A program made the translations under genes and the position numbers. This document shows, piece by piece, positions 1 through 11,442 of a stretch of 64,000 bases of DNA. The number at the start of each line of letters is the position of its first letter. The first letter of the stretch is position 1. This DNA comes from Tiliqua scincoides (lineage: Eukaryota; Chordata; Lepidosauria; Squamata; Scincidae). The notes below the pieces were generated by a model. The model did no database searches, was not told where the DNA came from, and worked only from the letters and a program-made list of their open reading frames with translations. Where the stretch lies: assembly GCF_035046505.1 (NCBI RefSeq), contig NC_089822.1:113229307-113293306 (forward strand), given 5' to 3'.

Positions 1-454
1 TTCTTATCCGGAAGTAAAAAGCCTATCATCATTAGCCCTTCTGTCCATGTCCATTTAGGATTCTAGAACTTTTGATATATGGCAACAGTTATGTTCTGTT
101 GCAGTTAATACTGTAGAAACTCTGAATCAGAGGTGTAAGAGAATCATGGGAGCTTCTGATTGTGGTTGTACTTTCCACTAGTGGTGACTCGTGCAGTAGA
201 AGCTGTGAAACTATTCAGCCATGACTCAGTGAGCCACTACTCTTATTAGGATTTTATTGTACTTATGAAAGATATAATTCTCCTGTCTTCTTAATAGCAT
301 ACTGGCTTATACGTACTTTTCCATCCAGGCAACTGAAGGGGGCCAGAGCTGCTTAGCTTTGTCAGTACATGTACCCCCAGGACATCTTCTGGCCTAGCTT
401 TCTCTCTTATTTGTATGCCTCTTCTAGTCTAAATCAGTACCTCTTTTTCCACAG
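1..454 (+). other. TYK2: TYK2 last intron, 3' part
   Basis: This stretch lies directly upstream of the last TYK2 coding exon and ends in a pyrimidine-rich acceptor (ctctttttccacag) at 441-454. I see no exon-like reading frame and no recognisable repeat in it. It is called intron only because of the exon that follows. Confidence 0.75.
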
Positions 455-589
455 ATTTACCGCCTGATGAAAAACTGTTGGGAATCGGAAGCTTCCTTCC
501 GCCCAGCCTTCACAAACCTTGTGCCGGTCCTCAAAACCTTCCATGAAAAGTACAGAGCACAGGCGCCTTCAGTTTTCAGTGTGTGTTGA
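455..589 (+). CDS. TYK2: TYK2 last coding exon (C-terminus of JAK-family tyrosine kinase)
   Basis: This is the 3'-terminal coding exon of the non-receptor tyrosine kinase TYK2, which sits on type I interferon and IL-12/IL-23-type cytokine receptors and phosphorylates STATs. It starts after a strong acceptor and encodes 44 residues before TGA at 587-589. The peptide includes YRLMKNCWESEASFRP, the end of the kinase-domain C-lobe in the JAK family (the CW...RP motif), and it ends in APSVFSVC. That tail matches my memory of the TYK2 C-terminus and differs from JAK1, JAK2 and JAK3. All upstream exons lie outside the window. The reading frame is clean and RAVER1 follows on the same strand, as in human, which supports orthology. 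Confidence 0.93.
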   Translation: MYRLMKNCWESEASFRPAFTNLVPVLKTFHEKYRAQAPSVFSVC

Positions 590-2423
590 GCAGGATATGG
601 TGTATTGATTCTCGCCCAAAGACCACACTCATCTGCGCTGTGCAACTTGATACTATCACTGTGTCTGGAAAGCAATAGTGCCATGGAACCTGCTTCAGAA
701 TATTGAGACTCTGGATTCTGCCACTTTAATGTCCAGCACCAGTGCAGAGAGTTGCTGCCTTGTCAGGATTTTTTTTACTCCCACCAGAAAAGCCCACCAG
801 TTTTTCTTTCCTGAAGAAAGGCAGAGGCTGTTTTGAAATTCTGTCCACTGCTATGCACACAGCCCTTCAAAAATGACCTGGAAAGCCAAGATTTGAGTAC
901 GAGGTCATGTCACAGGTGCAGAAAAGTGAGTGGGGAAGTTGTATTCTTCACTATATTTCAGTGGACCACCAGGCTCTGTTGGTCAATCCAGTACAGATGG
1001 GGTGTGCAGCTTGGGTTGAAAGAACACTGGGAAGGAGGCCAAGGTACTTAAGAGCAACACTCCAGCTTGCTATAGGAAAGACTTGTCTTGAACTGAGTGT
1101 GCACTGCATGGAATATTGAGGGCTCCACCTGCTTACTGAACAGTGGGGAAGCTGTCAGGCCCTTATGTGGTCTTATAATACCTTTCCAAGGAAAAGAGAC
1201 TTGCCTTTACTCTTTTTTCAAAGCAAATGCTTTGGACTTCCAAAGATGTGTGAATGGCCTTTCTTCTCCATTTGCTTGGTTTCTGGATATTTCAGAATTG
1301 CTAAAGCTCCACATCTCTTAGACCTATAGCACAGCTGCATTTGCTTTTTCTCTTTGGTTCTCACCTACTCCTTAGAAGTCCAACGTGGAGTAAGATGCAC
1401 CCTCAGGTAATTGGATACAAACTAGTATAGGAGGGAGTCACCAGCCATTAAGTTTGCCAAAGTGTCTGATCATAAGCTTTTTAAAATCTCTATATTGTAT
1501 AATAGTCTTGGGTTTACTCCCAAAGAATCTCTTGAACTATCCTTGCTGCCTCCCAAATAGATGGAGGAGGATTATCCTTTTGGTGCAGATCTTATAAGAA
1601 CTCATCCCGTGTAGCAGCTGCCTCTCTGAAATTCCTCAGTCCATTATGTTTTCAAGACAATCTGAGTTTTCTCTTGTACCACAGATCATTTTCCAAAATG
1701 TTGGTTTGGAACTACCAACCGAAGCACTTCATTCCTGGCTGTTTCAATCCAGAAACCACGAATATAAAGGATATGAGAGGGGAGGTAGTACAGAAGTTGC
1801 TGGCCTTAAATGATATTAAAATTAAAAATGGGAAATGCCTTTTAGCCTCTAACTTAGTTGCTACGCCTGCTGGGAAAAACCAGCTGTAACGTACACCTCA
1901 GAGGGTTTGTTATGTGTCTTATCAGATTTTAAGAAAATGCCTTCTTGCTTCCTTAAACCACAGGAGCTATTGCTTTTGTTCCTGATCTTGAGTGTCATTC
2001 TTCACCATCACCAAATCTGTTTTCAGCAGAATTTAGTCCACTTTTCACAGATGTATTTCAGATCCTTGGTCAAGTGTCAGTCTGTGTGTTGAATACTTTG
2101 GATATGAATTCCTCCCTTACTAACCTGCATGTTGGAGTGTCTGTCTTCCCTCCTCCCAGACTGAAATTCATGCAGACTGTGTTTGGCCAGCCTGATTTTG
2201 CAAAACATTGATGAATTTGCCCCAGACCAATTGTCTTTTTTGAGAGAAAGGGTGACAGCTGTTGACATACTTTCCTCCTGTATGACTCATCACAAAAGTA
2301 TACCTGAGGCTCAAACTAGATGTTAAACTCATCTTTAACATACAAATTTAAAGCAGCAAGTGGGATCAGAAGAGGTCCTTTCGTTTCACCCCACAGCCCC
2401 TGGAAGGTGGTGGTGTGGGGATT

Positions 2424-2660
2424 CAGCACAGGAGCATAGCACACCATCAGAGAGGGAGTTTAATACTTCCTCTTCCATCACAATTGTGATCCCCTCAGCA
2501 GCATTTTGCCCCCAAAGTGGCAATTGGTGGAAATTGAGGCAATTGGTGGAAATTGCCATTTGGGGGATAAAATGCTGCTTGGGGAATTTTCACTGCAAAA
2601 ATGGTAGAGAGCACACTCGCTCTGAAGGTGTGCTATGCTCCTGCACAGACCCCCACCCAC
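2424..2660. repeat. Imperfect palindrome (fold-back repeat)
   Basis: The left arm (from about 2434, caggagcatagcacacc) reappears in reverse complement at about 2625-2645 (ggtgtgctatgctcctg). Matching blocks continue inward (gcagcattttgcccccaaa against tttgggggataaaatgctgc) to a centre near 2543, where a short direct repeat (aattggtggaaattg) lies. The arms are about 100 bp. It is probably a small inverted-repeat DNA element or MITE; the family is not recognised. Confidence 0.6.
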
Positions 2661-2727
2661 CCACAAACTTGCACATGCCGGCAGCAAATAAGCAGATCAT
2701 CTCCTGGGACTTTGTATACAAGTGCTT

Positions 2728-4101
2728 TAGAGCTCCAGAAGGATCTCTCCAAACTGAAGACTGGGCTCCAAAATGGCAGATGCGTTTCAATTTAAGTAAA
2801 TGTAAAGTCATGCACATTGGGGCAAAGAATCAAAACTTTAAATCAGGGGTGCCCAAACACCGGCCCTAGGGCCATTTGCAGCCCTCAGGGACCCCCAATC
2901 CAGCCCACAGGGAGCCCCCAATCTCCAATGAGCCTTTGGCACTCCGAAGACTTGATATAGTCCACACTGGCCTGACGCAACTGCTCTTAGCTTGAGGGCA
3001 ACTGTTCGACCTCTTGCATGAGCTATGGGCCGAGGGCTCCCCCCACTACTTACTGTTTCACATCTGTGAAACAGCAGTGGCAATGAAGGAAAGGCCGGCC
3101 TTGCTTTGTGCAAGACCTTTTATAGGCCTTGAGCTGTTGCATGACCGCCATTCATTCATAGAAGTTCCATCTCTAATATATTCATTTATGTAAATTTATT
3201 CAAATTTTAAATGTAAATTCATTTTTTCCCTGTCCCCTGACATTCTCTCCCCAGAGAGATAATGTGGCTCTCCTGCCAAAATGTTTGGACACCCCTGCTT
3301 TAGGCTAATGGGTTCTAAGCTGTCTGTGACAGATCAGGAGAGAGATCTTGGGTGCTGGTGGACAGCTCGATGAAAGTGTCGACCCAGTGTGCGGCAGCGG
3401 TGAAGACGGCTAATTCCATGCTTGGGATCATTAGAAAAGGTACTGATAATAAGATGGCTAATATTATAATGCCATTGTACAAATCAATGGTAAGGCCACA
3501 CCTGGAGTATTGTGTCCAGTTCTGGTCGCCACATCTTAGAAAGGATATAGTGGAAATGGAAAAGGGGCAGAAGAGAGCAACCAAAATGATTACTGGGGCT
3601 CCTCCCTTATGAGGAAAGGCTACAGCAGTTGGGTCTCTTGAGTCCAGAAAAGAGGTGCCTGACAGATGGATAGAGTGTATAATTTACACTCAATAATAAT
3701 ACTCTTTTCCCTCTCACATAACACCAGAACCAGGGGACATCCACTAAAACTGAGTGTTTAAAATATAAAAATATTTCTTTACTCAATGTGTAATTAGTCT
3801 ATGGAACCCATTGCCACAGGAAGTAGTGATGGCATTTTGTCTAGATGCCTTTAAGAGGGGATTGGACAAATTTCTGGAGGAAATGTTCATCATGGATTAC
3901 AAATCATGGCAGGTATGTGCAAGTGCCTGGTTTTAGAGGTAGGCTACCTCAGATTGCCAGATGCAGGGGAGGGCACCAGGACACAGGTTGTATCTTGTCT
4001 TGTGTGTTTCCTGAAGCATTTGGTGGACCACTGTGAGATACAGGAGGCTGGACTAGATGGGTCTTTGGCCTGATCCAGCAGGACTGTTCTTATGTTCTTA
4101 G
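2728..4101 (+). mobile_element. CR1 LINE, 3' part, interrupted by a hAT element
   Basis: The sequence matches the CR1 copy at 7.7-9.6 kb in this window (gagctccagaaggatctctc near 2730, catgcacattggggc, cctggagtattgtgtccag). It ends in the CR1 tail ...ctgatccagcaggactgttcttatgttctta. It encodes the end of the reverse transcriptase and the C-terminal region, with frame breaks and an internal deletion around 3660-3720. A hAT-like element at 2844-3297 splits it. Confidence 0.85.
2844..3297. mobile_element. Non-autonomous hAT-like element inside CR1
   Basis: It is bounded by inverted termini caggggtgcccaaac (2844) and gtttggacacccctg (ending 3297), the Charlie-type hAT terminus. Comparison with the uninterrupted CR1 copy near 8770 shows foreign DNA exactly here. 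The flanking octamers (ctttaaat and ctttaggc) agree at the first five bases, consistent with a decayed 8-bp duplication. No transposase ORF is present. Confidence 0.75.
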
Positions 4102-4192
4102 CTGTGGCGATGCCATAACACGACCACTTCCGCTCCACTTCCTGTTTTAAGCCCATGTGTTCAAGACTGGTAATGATTGTTTTGGCTTTTAG

Positions 4193-4715
4193 GAATTAAG
4201 TAGTAGTAGTAGTAACTTTATTGTCATTGTGCTATAGCACAATGAAATTTATGCACCTTTGAGATACAAGCATAAATATATACAACAATTCCAACAATCA
4301 CACTCTACACTCACCCATGCATTCTATACAACATGCATCATAATATAAAAACAGTAGAACAGACCATAAAGCCCAGGAGCATGGTAACAACTATATTGCC
4401 TTATTCAATGTAATTATGGCTCTGGGATAAAAACTGTTCAGGAATCGTGTGGTGTGTGCTCTAATAGTTCTGTATCGTCTACCCAAAGGCAACAGTTCCA
4501 CAACATTTGCATCTCCATTTTTCAAAGGATGGGCAAAATACAAAAGGCTGATGCATATAAGTTATTTAAAGCCCTTCACTTATTCTTTGCTATGCTGTGA
4601 AAGTCAGCCATATGCCTGGAACTTGATGCAACTGCTTATCCCTGAGCATTTTTTCACTAGTCCAGTTCTACAAGAACTAGAAGCAGCCCCCAACCTGCTT
4701 CTAGGTGTCCACTGA
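4193..4715. repeat. Probable interspersed repeat (LINE-like, family uncertain)
   Basis: It begins with a (tag)n run and then ttattgtcattgtgctatagcacaatgaaatt, a short hairpin, followed by text (gggataaaaactgttcaggaa) that I associate with LINE 3' regions in vertebrates. I cannot name the family or fix the ends from one copy. No intact ORF is present. Confidence 0.35.
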
Positions 4716-5384
4716 CTAGAAATAAGGGAAATCAGTTGAAGTGTGATGTAAAAGAAGGGTATACATGAAGAGCTAGGCACCTTCTGAAGTTGTTATCCGT
4801 ATTTACCCAAGTATCTCAGGACTTTGAACTCTGGATTGGTGTTGTGTGGTTCTGAATACCATATGTTCAGAAGTGGATGGGTATGTGTGTTTTAAAATGT
4901 TTAGTGCTGAACATTATTCATTTGGGCACCTTTTGAGAGATTTAGTGTGAGCTGGATGTGTTTGAGTCCTAAATCCTTACCAAATAAGGTGAAATGACAG
5001 ATATATGTTATTACCATCTGGATTACTGTACTGAAGAGGGAAGCTGACAACTCTAAAGCCATCCTAGGGGCAGACTGATTAAACAGTTTGCTGGTGTGTT
5101 GAACTGTCTCATACTCAAGAGGTCTGGACAGCATGTAGTATTGCATGAGCATTTGCTTTTGAATTCTTTTAACTTGAGGGCCAAATGCATGTCAGAATAA
5201 TTCAGAAACCAAAACTGGAGGACTGTGTATGTTTTCTGAAGCATAGATAAAGCCAGTCCTTCATCCCTTTTCTGATCTTCTGCAAGGATGGTCAAAGCTA
5301 TTGAATTTGTTCTGTCATTGCCAACTCCTGACAAGCCGAGACCAAGATCCAGAGACTCATGAAACTAGTTCTGTGAGCCTAAGG

Positions 5385-5846
5385 CAGGGATGTCAAACTT
5401 GTTTCATACTAAGCGCCAACGTTAGTATTCATGGTGCCTGCTGAGGGTTGGAAATGATATTGTTAAACAGAAAGTGACATCATTTAAGCAGATGATGGCC
5501 AGAAACTATGTCAGATGCTATGTCACAGGGGCTATGTCAGATGCAAGGGAGGGCACCGGGATGCAGGTCTCTGGTGTGCTCCCTGGGGCATTTGGTGCGC
5601 CACTGTGAGTTACAGGAAGCTGGACTAGATGGGCCTATGGCCTGATCCAGTGGGGCTGTTCTTACGTTCTTATGATGTTAGAAAAATGCACTTTGTTCTT
5701 GCACAGAAACTCATTAGCTGCAAATGACTGAAAATGTGCAAATCTTCATATTTTCAAGATATTAGAGAGCCCAATTATAACGGGGGCCAGATAAATTACT
5801 TCTGGGGGCCGCATTCGGCCCGTGGGTCTTATGTTTGACATCCCTG
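5385..5846. mobile_element. Non-autonomous hAT element with perfect 8-bp target duplication
   Basis: The termini are cagggatgtcaaac (5385) and gtttgacatccctg (ending 5846). The flanks are the identical octamer gcctaagg at 5377-5384 and 5847-5854, the hAT signature. The interior holds a CR1 3' fragment (about 5528-5672), so the hAT inserted first. No transposase is encoded. Confidence 0.88.
5528..5672 (+). mobile_element. CR1 LINE 3'-end fragment nested in hAT
   Basis: It matches the CR1 3' end of the 7.7-9.6 kb copy (tatgtcagatgcaagggagg ... ggactagatgggcctatgg ... gttcttacgttcttatg). It is 5'-truncated and only the untranslated end remains. Confidence 0.85.
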
Positions 5847-6281
5847 GCCTAAGGTATCTGTGCACCCATGCAGTGCCTGTTTATTCATATGTTAATTCCA
5901 CTGAGTTTAATGGAGTCTATGCCCAAGTAAATGTGCATAGGATTGTAACTTTAGACACTTTTTCTCAAACAGCAGCTGTCCCCAACCACATGGCAAACAA
6001 CTTTTGAAGCTGAGGGTAGTTCAAAAGCACTTTATGATGTAATATGATGTTAGCTGACTTATAAGTCAAAATTTCACTGGGTAAACCCCAAGCTCCGTGA
6101 GCCTAAGTGATTTTTTTGGCTCTTAACTGTGAAGTTATTGATTTTTTTTTAAAGGAATTGTTAGTAGAAAAGGGGGAGAAAATTTTAGAATTTTGAATCT
6201 ATAAAAATTTGCAAATAAATTCTCGAGTCAAAGTTGTATCAATGCCATAATAGTAAGGTATTCCCAAAGTTCCAAAAGTTA

Positions 6282-6458
6282 GGGCCCAATCCTATCCAAC
6301 TTTCCAGCACTGATGCAGCTGTGCCAATGAGGTTTGCACTGTATTCTGTATTGGTGGAGGATTCACAGAGGCGTCCTTAAGATAAGAAATGTTCGTTCTC
6401 TTACCTCAGGGCTACATTATAGCTGCATCAGCATTCGAAGCTGGACAGGATTGGGTCC
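6282..6458. mobile_element. Short MITE with TTA duplication (PIF/Harbinger-like)
   Basis: The inverted termini are gggcccaatcctatccaac and its near-complement at the right end (gctggacaggattgggtcc). TTA lies on both sides (6279-6281 and 6459-6461), a size and sequence typical of PIF/Harbinger. Relatives lie at 11443-11990, 58105-58272 and 62738-62892. It is non-coding, 177 bp. Confidence 0.65.
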
Positions 6459-6955
6459 TTAATTATTTATTTTGAGGATTGCATGTACAACAGTTTGTGT
6501 CATTGTCTTTCAAACTAGTCTTACTTCCCTTCCTCCTTATATTTATTTTCCTGGTACAGAGTTATGCCCCAAGAGCCTGCACTACCAGTCCTGTCTCTGG
6601 AATGCAGAACAATGCTGCTTGTCTTATCTGGCAAGTTATATTTCGGCTTAGAAAGCTAAATTGGAGAACTTCACAGCATTGTGTGTTTTTTTGCATCTGG
6701 AACTGCACTGAAGATCTGAGGCTCCTTCTCCTCAGAAAGCATAAGCAAACTTCAGCTGCAGCCTCCCTTGCTGGTTATGTGTCTAAAACTACTGTATATT
6801 TCTGTGTTTGTACAGAGAAAGAGAGAACAAATTCTCTACTGGAAACTTGGCTCAAATGTGAATGAACTCTGTGCTAGCCTAGCAGCACCTAGAATAACAA
6901 TCCACTTGTATTGTACTATAAATTTTCTTTAAATAAACATGTAACTTTTAATGGC

Positions 6956-7512
6956 TCTGGAGAGTCTTGATACTATTTTTTTAAAGGATTGTGGTAGAAA
7001 ATCTTATCTAAAATACAAAGGTCAAAGTGTGGTATTACAGAACACATATTTCAAGCAATAGTTATTATTGCTAGTTGATTTATATTGTGCTAGTGATGTA
7101 CATGTTAGAGAAAAATATGTGTATCTACCCCAGTGAGTTCACAATCTAAAGTCTGACAAAGGGGGAGAGAAAGGAAAGTGCAGGGGCAATGACCTGAACA
7201 TGAACAAATGCAGTTAGATTTCTTTAGGATTTGTTTCACCTGAAGATGAGAATGAAAGGAGTTAAGCTTTACAGGAGAGGTAGGTTTGAAGAAATGAAGA
7301 TGGCACCACTTACACATTTAGGAACCAGATTCTAGACAAAAGAGGCAGCAAGGGAGAATTGGTGAAGATTAAGAAAGCAGGTTACCTTCAAGCAGTGAAG
7401 ATTATGTAGAAGCAAAGGCCATTGGCAGGAATCTTTCAGGACAAGACCATGGAGAGTTCCAACAACTGTTTTGGTGTGTGTCCATTTATTTAGGCTCTGT
7501 TCCACACAAACG
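6956..7512. other. Intergenic DNA, TYK2 to RAVER1
   Basis: I see no gene here. A stretch near 7125-7170 (gagttcacaatctaaagtctgacaaaggggg) resembles one near 16700-16740 in RAVER1 intron 1, which suggests an old interspersed repeat that I cannot name. Confidence 0.4.
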
Positions 7513-7618
7513 CTCCCTACCACATGTGATCACAATCTAGAAGTGACACAATCTAGAAAGTTTAATTACATTTTCTAGATTGTGCCACTTCTAGATTGTG
7601 ATCACATGCGGTAGGGAG
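7513..7618. repeat. Near-perfect 47-bp inverted repeat (hairpin)
   Basis: Arms 7513-7559 and 7572-7618 are reverse complements with about two mismatches around a 12-nt loop. The arms contain acatgtgatcacaatctag. Weaker complementarity extends outward, so this may be the core of a palindromic MITE. Confidence 0.8.
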
Positions 7619-7704
7619 TGCTGCATCTGTGAATGCTCCTTATATGGGGAGAGGAAAACTTGCACATAAACTAGTTTTCTACCTAGGAAAAGACTAGGGT
7701 GCAA

Positions 7705-9597
7705 TCCTAGTTTAGGTTCTTCAAATATGTTAGAAGCAGGAAACCCGCCAGAGAAGTGGTTGGCCCTCTGGATGGTAAGGGAGGGAAAGGGGGAAATAAA
7801 AGGAGACTTGGAGATGGCAGAGAAATTGAATGAGTTCTTTGCATCTGTCTTCACGGCAGAAGACCTCGGGCAGATACCGCTGCCTGAACGGGCCCTCCTG
7901 ACCAAGGAATTAAGTCAGATAGATTAAGAGAAGATATTTCAGACCTCATTGATAGATTAAAATATGCAATTTGTCCCTCAAAATGGCCATGGGGCCAGAG
8001 GATTGGAGGATAGCAAATGTCACAATGATCTTTAAAAAGGGAAAGGGGGGACCCGGGAAACTATAGGCCGATCAGCCTAACATCTATACTGAGTAAGATG
8101 GTGGAATGCTTCATCAAAGATGGAATCTCAAAACACATAGACAAACAAGCCTTGCTGAAGGAGAATCAGCATGGCTTCTGTAAGGGTAAGTCTTGCCTCA
8201 TGAACCTTTTAGAATTCTTTGAAAAGGTCAACAGGCCTGTGGATGCGGGAGAACCCGTGGACATTATATATCTGGACTTTCAGAAGGCGTTCAACAGGAT
8301 ACCTCACCAAAGGCTACTGAAAAAGCTCCATAGTCAGGGAATTAGAGGGCACGTCCTCTCATGGATTGAGACCTGGTTGAAGACCAGGAAACAGAGAGTG
8401 GGTGAATGGGCAATTTTCACAATGGAGAGAGGTAAAAAGCAATGTGTCCCATTCTGTGCCAGAACCACCTTTCAGAGCGCGATACCATAGTCTTTCGAGA
8501 CTGAAGGTTGCCAATACATACATAGTCCCATGGATCTGTCCTGGGACCGGTGCTCTTCAACGTCTTCATAAATGACCTGGATGGAAGCAGGTGAGCAGTG
8601 AGGTGGCTAAGTTTGCAGATGACACCAAACTTTTCAGAGTGGTGAAGACCAGAAGTGATTGTGAGGAGCTCCAGAAGGATCTCTCTAAACTGGCAGAATG
8701 GGCAGCAAAATGGCAGATGCATTTCAATGTAAGTAAGTGTAAAGTCATGCACATTGGGGCAAAAAATCAAAACTTCACATATAGGCTAATGGGTTCTGAG
8801 CTGTCTGTGACAGATCGGGAGAGAGATCTTGGGGTGGTGGTGAACAAGTCAATGAAAGTGTCGACCCAATGTGTGGTGGCAGTAAAGAAGGCCAATTCTA
8901 TGCTGGGGATCATTAGAAAAGGTATTGAGAACAAACAGCTAATATCATAATGCCGTTGTACAAATCGGTGGTAAGGCTATACCTGGAGTATTGTGTCCAG
9001 TTCTGGTCACCACATCTCAAAAAAGACATAGTGGAAATGGAAAAGGTGCCAAAGAGAGCGACTAAGATGATTGCTGGGCTGGGGCACCTTCCTTATGAGG
9101 AAAGGCTATAGCATTTGGGCCTCTTCAGCCTAGAAAAGAGATGCCTGAGGGGGGACATGATTTAGACATACAAAATTATGCATGTAAAGGATAAAGTGCA
9201 TAGGGAGATGCTCTTTACACTCTCACATAACACCAGAACCAGGGGACATCCACTAAAATTGAGTGTTGGGAGAGTTAGGACAGACAAAAGAAAATATTTC
9301 TTTACTCAGCGTGTGGGTGGTCTGTGGAACTCCTTGCCACAGGATGTGGTGACGGCATCTGGCCTGGATGCCTTTAAAAGGGGATTGGACAAGTTTCTGG
9401 AGGAAAAATCCATTACGGGTTACAAGCCATGATGTGTATGTGCAACCTCCTGGTTTTAGAAATGGGCTATGTCAGATGCAAGGGAGGGCACCAGGATGCA
9501 GGTGTGCTCCCTGGGGCATTTGGTGGGGCCACTATGAGATACAGGAAGCTGGACTAGATGGGCTTATGGCCTGATCCAGTGGGACTGTTCTTATGTA
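7705..9597 (+). mobile_element. CR1 LINE, largest copy in the window
   Basis: It is 5'-truncated. The order of CR1 pol features is visible: the pre-RT region (ELLNEFF-like, near 7820), RT block ENQHGFCKGKSC (about 8160), YLDFQKAFNRIPH (about 8270), ADDTKLF (about 8610), then CNVSKCK-like and IGAKNQN segments and the untranslated end gcctgatccagtgggactgttcttatg. A deletion removes part of the RT region near 7960, and the frame is broken at several further points. A 72-nt LINE tail of another family interrupts it at 8453-8524. It is a dead copy. Confidence 0.88.
8453..8524 (+). mobile_element. Severely 5'-truncated LINE 3' end inserted in CR1
   Basis: The 60 bases ctgtgccagaacc...ggttgccaat match the 3' terminus of the intact LINE at 58541-62456 (minus strand there), followed by a short atacatacat tail. 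gtcccat occurs at both edges (8446-8452 and 8525-8531) as a target duplication, and CR1 sequence resumes cleanly on each side. Confidence 0.85.
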
Positions 9598-11182
9598 GGT
9601 GCAGAGGAGACTTTTTCATGTGGAATATCAAGCAAATATATGCCCCCCCACACACACCCCTGCAGTCCAAGGGCCAAATATGTTAAGCACATGTTTGGTG
9701 ATGACTTGATTGCCTCACCAGGCTGCTATTAAGAGATGAAAAAGCAAAGACTGGGACTGTTGAGTTACCCCAGCAATCTGGGGTAAATAGTCATAGGGGT
9801 GTTGTGTGTTGCATCCTTTTTATGATTGCTCTTCATCTGTCCCTGCTAGTTTGCTGCAAAGGATGGAATCTAAGAGGCAAGAAAAAGATTTCAAAGAAAA
9901 CATTACTTACAGTTTAAAGGCATGTAGATCTGTGTTGGCGGTACAGGTCCTCTGCTTTGGAACAGGGGATCTTAAAGCTATTTGCATGATTGTGCAAGAC
10001 CTCGTGGCATGGTCAACATTATGCTCCTGGCAGAGTTCATGGAGGAAACTCCTGCAAGCCGGAAGGTCAGAGAGAGTGGGGGAAAAGGAAGGAAGCAAGG
10101 CAGAAGATGCACCTTCACTGGTCATATTGGACAAGACTGGCAGCCTCTGAGTTATCTGTCTGCTGGCCAATAAACTGCCCCCAGTGTCCTGCAAATGTTG
10201 TACCCATTTTCCAACAAGGGGGACCAAACCGGATTGTGACTGTGGTGGGAGCAAAGAGCTAAAAGCTTACTCCATGGTGGATTGCTCCCCCCCCGTGCTA
10301 TTTTGAGAAGAAAAAGCAAGCATATCAGTACAAACCAAGTGCATAATGAACATGTAGTGTAACCCTTCCTGTGCCTTCTTAAACAAGTTCTTTTAACTGC
10401 ATAAAATCTCTTGATCTTATTCATGTAGATTACGCTGTAATTCAAGAAGTAAGTCTTATGGCTTATATTTACTTGATCTGCCCATGAATATAATCGGTGT
10501 GAGTCTGTGATCCGGATGGGGACAGAATGATATTCTAATTTACAAGGGAGACTGAAATTCTTTCCTTGGCTACCCCCAGCATGGTAATTTCACTAAGTCA
10601 ATATTATTGCTTGGTTTACAGGAGCATTTGCATTATGACTCAAGAAGCCTGCTGGGTATTTTCTAGCATACTTACCAGGTGCTGTGGTGGATGATGATTT
10701 AAGGGAGGGAGGGAGGGTGTGTGTGTGGGGGATACAGAGGGGGTGCAACAGATATTAAAACACAACCAGAAAATAAACCATGCTGGTCAGCATTATATGT
10801 GCAGTCTTGTACAAATATTATGTGTGTGTATCATATGCTATCTCTCATATACCTTTCACACACAGGCACCACATGCAATCTAGCTCTTGATAGTGTTGTG
10901 GATGTTCTCCTCTGCTGAATCAAACTTTTCCCTGAGAACAACAGCCAAGCCCTGTTCTTGGAGACTTTCTGGGCTGATGGTTTTTTTTTTCAACGTCTGC
11001 ACAGCTGGAATGTCAAAATAATGAATCTTATGACACCTTACCAGCTGAGGAAAAGGCTACAGACTACTAATTACAATCAATTGCAGCTAGAGCTGTTGCT
11101 GCCACTAGCTCGGGATGTTCCAACTACCACAGCCTATTTCTAACAGAGCAACTGGATAGAATTCTGCTGGCATTGTTTATCT
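9598..11182. other. Intergenic DNA, TYK2 to RAVER1
   Basis: No gene is recognised. ORFs of up to about 115 codons on both strands at 9806-10445 overlap one another and lack any familiar motif. A (gggа-type) purine run and GT run lie at 10705-10730. The rest is unannotated single-copy-looking sequence. Confidence 0.4.
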
Positions 11183-11442
11183 CAGTGGTTCTCAAACTTT
11201 TTAGCATCGGGACCCACCAGAAGTGATGTCATTAACCTGGAAGTGATGTCTTGGCCAGAAGTGACATCAACAAGCAGGAAATTTTTAACACTCCCATATG
11301 ACAAAATCAAGTAAATTAAGAATTTAAGTTTAAAAATGCATTTAAAGTAAAGAAAAATCCTCCTAACCTTCCCAACCAGTTGCTGATCTGTTTAAAAAAA
11401 AATTCCCCAAACATCTCAAAGGCTGGAACCCTAGCATACTTG

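Larger units (their letters stand above)
590..6955 (+). other. TYK2: Candidate TYK2 3' UTR and flank, invaded by transposons
   Basis: After the TYK2 stop there is no other gene signal until RAVER1. AATAAA hexamers lie at 6214-6219 and 6932-6937. The second follows about 480 bases of repeat-free sequence rich in TGTATATT/TTTGTAC motifs that looks like a mature mRNA end. If it is used, the UTR is about 6.3 kb with CR1 and DNA-transposon insertions. A shorter UTR ending before 2.3 kb with an atypical signal is also possible. I see no coding content: the ORFs here are short and fall in repeats. Confidence 0.4.

Noticed and set aside
2360-2869. 169-codon ORF
   Set aside because: It crosses a palindromic repeat, a CR1 fragment and the start of a hAT, so it is an accidental fusion of repeats.
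9806-10262. Possible small gene between TYK2 and RAVER1
   Set aside because: ORFs on both strands overlap, have no homology that I recognise and no convincing splice or promoter signals.
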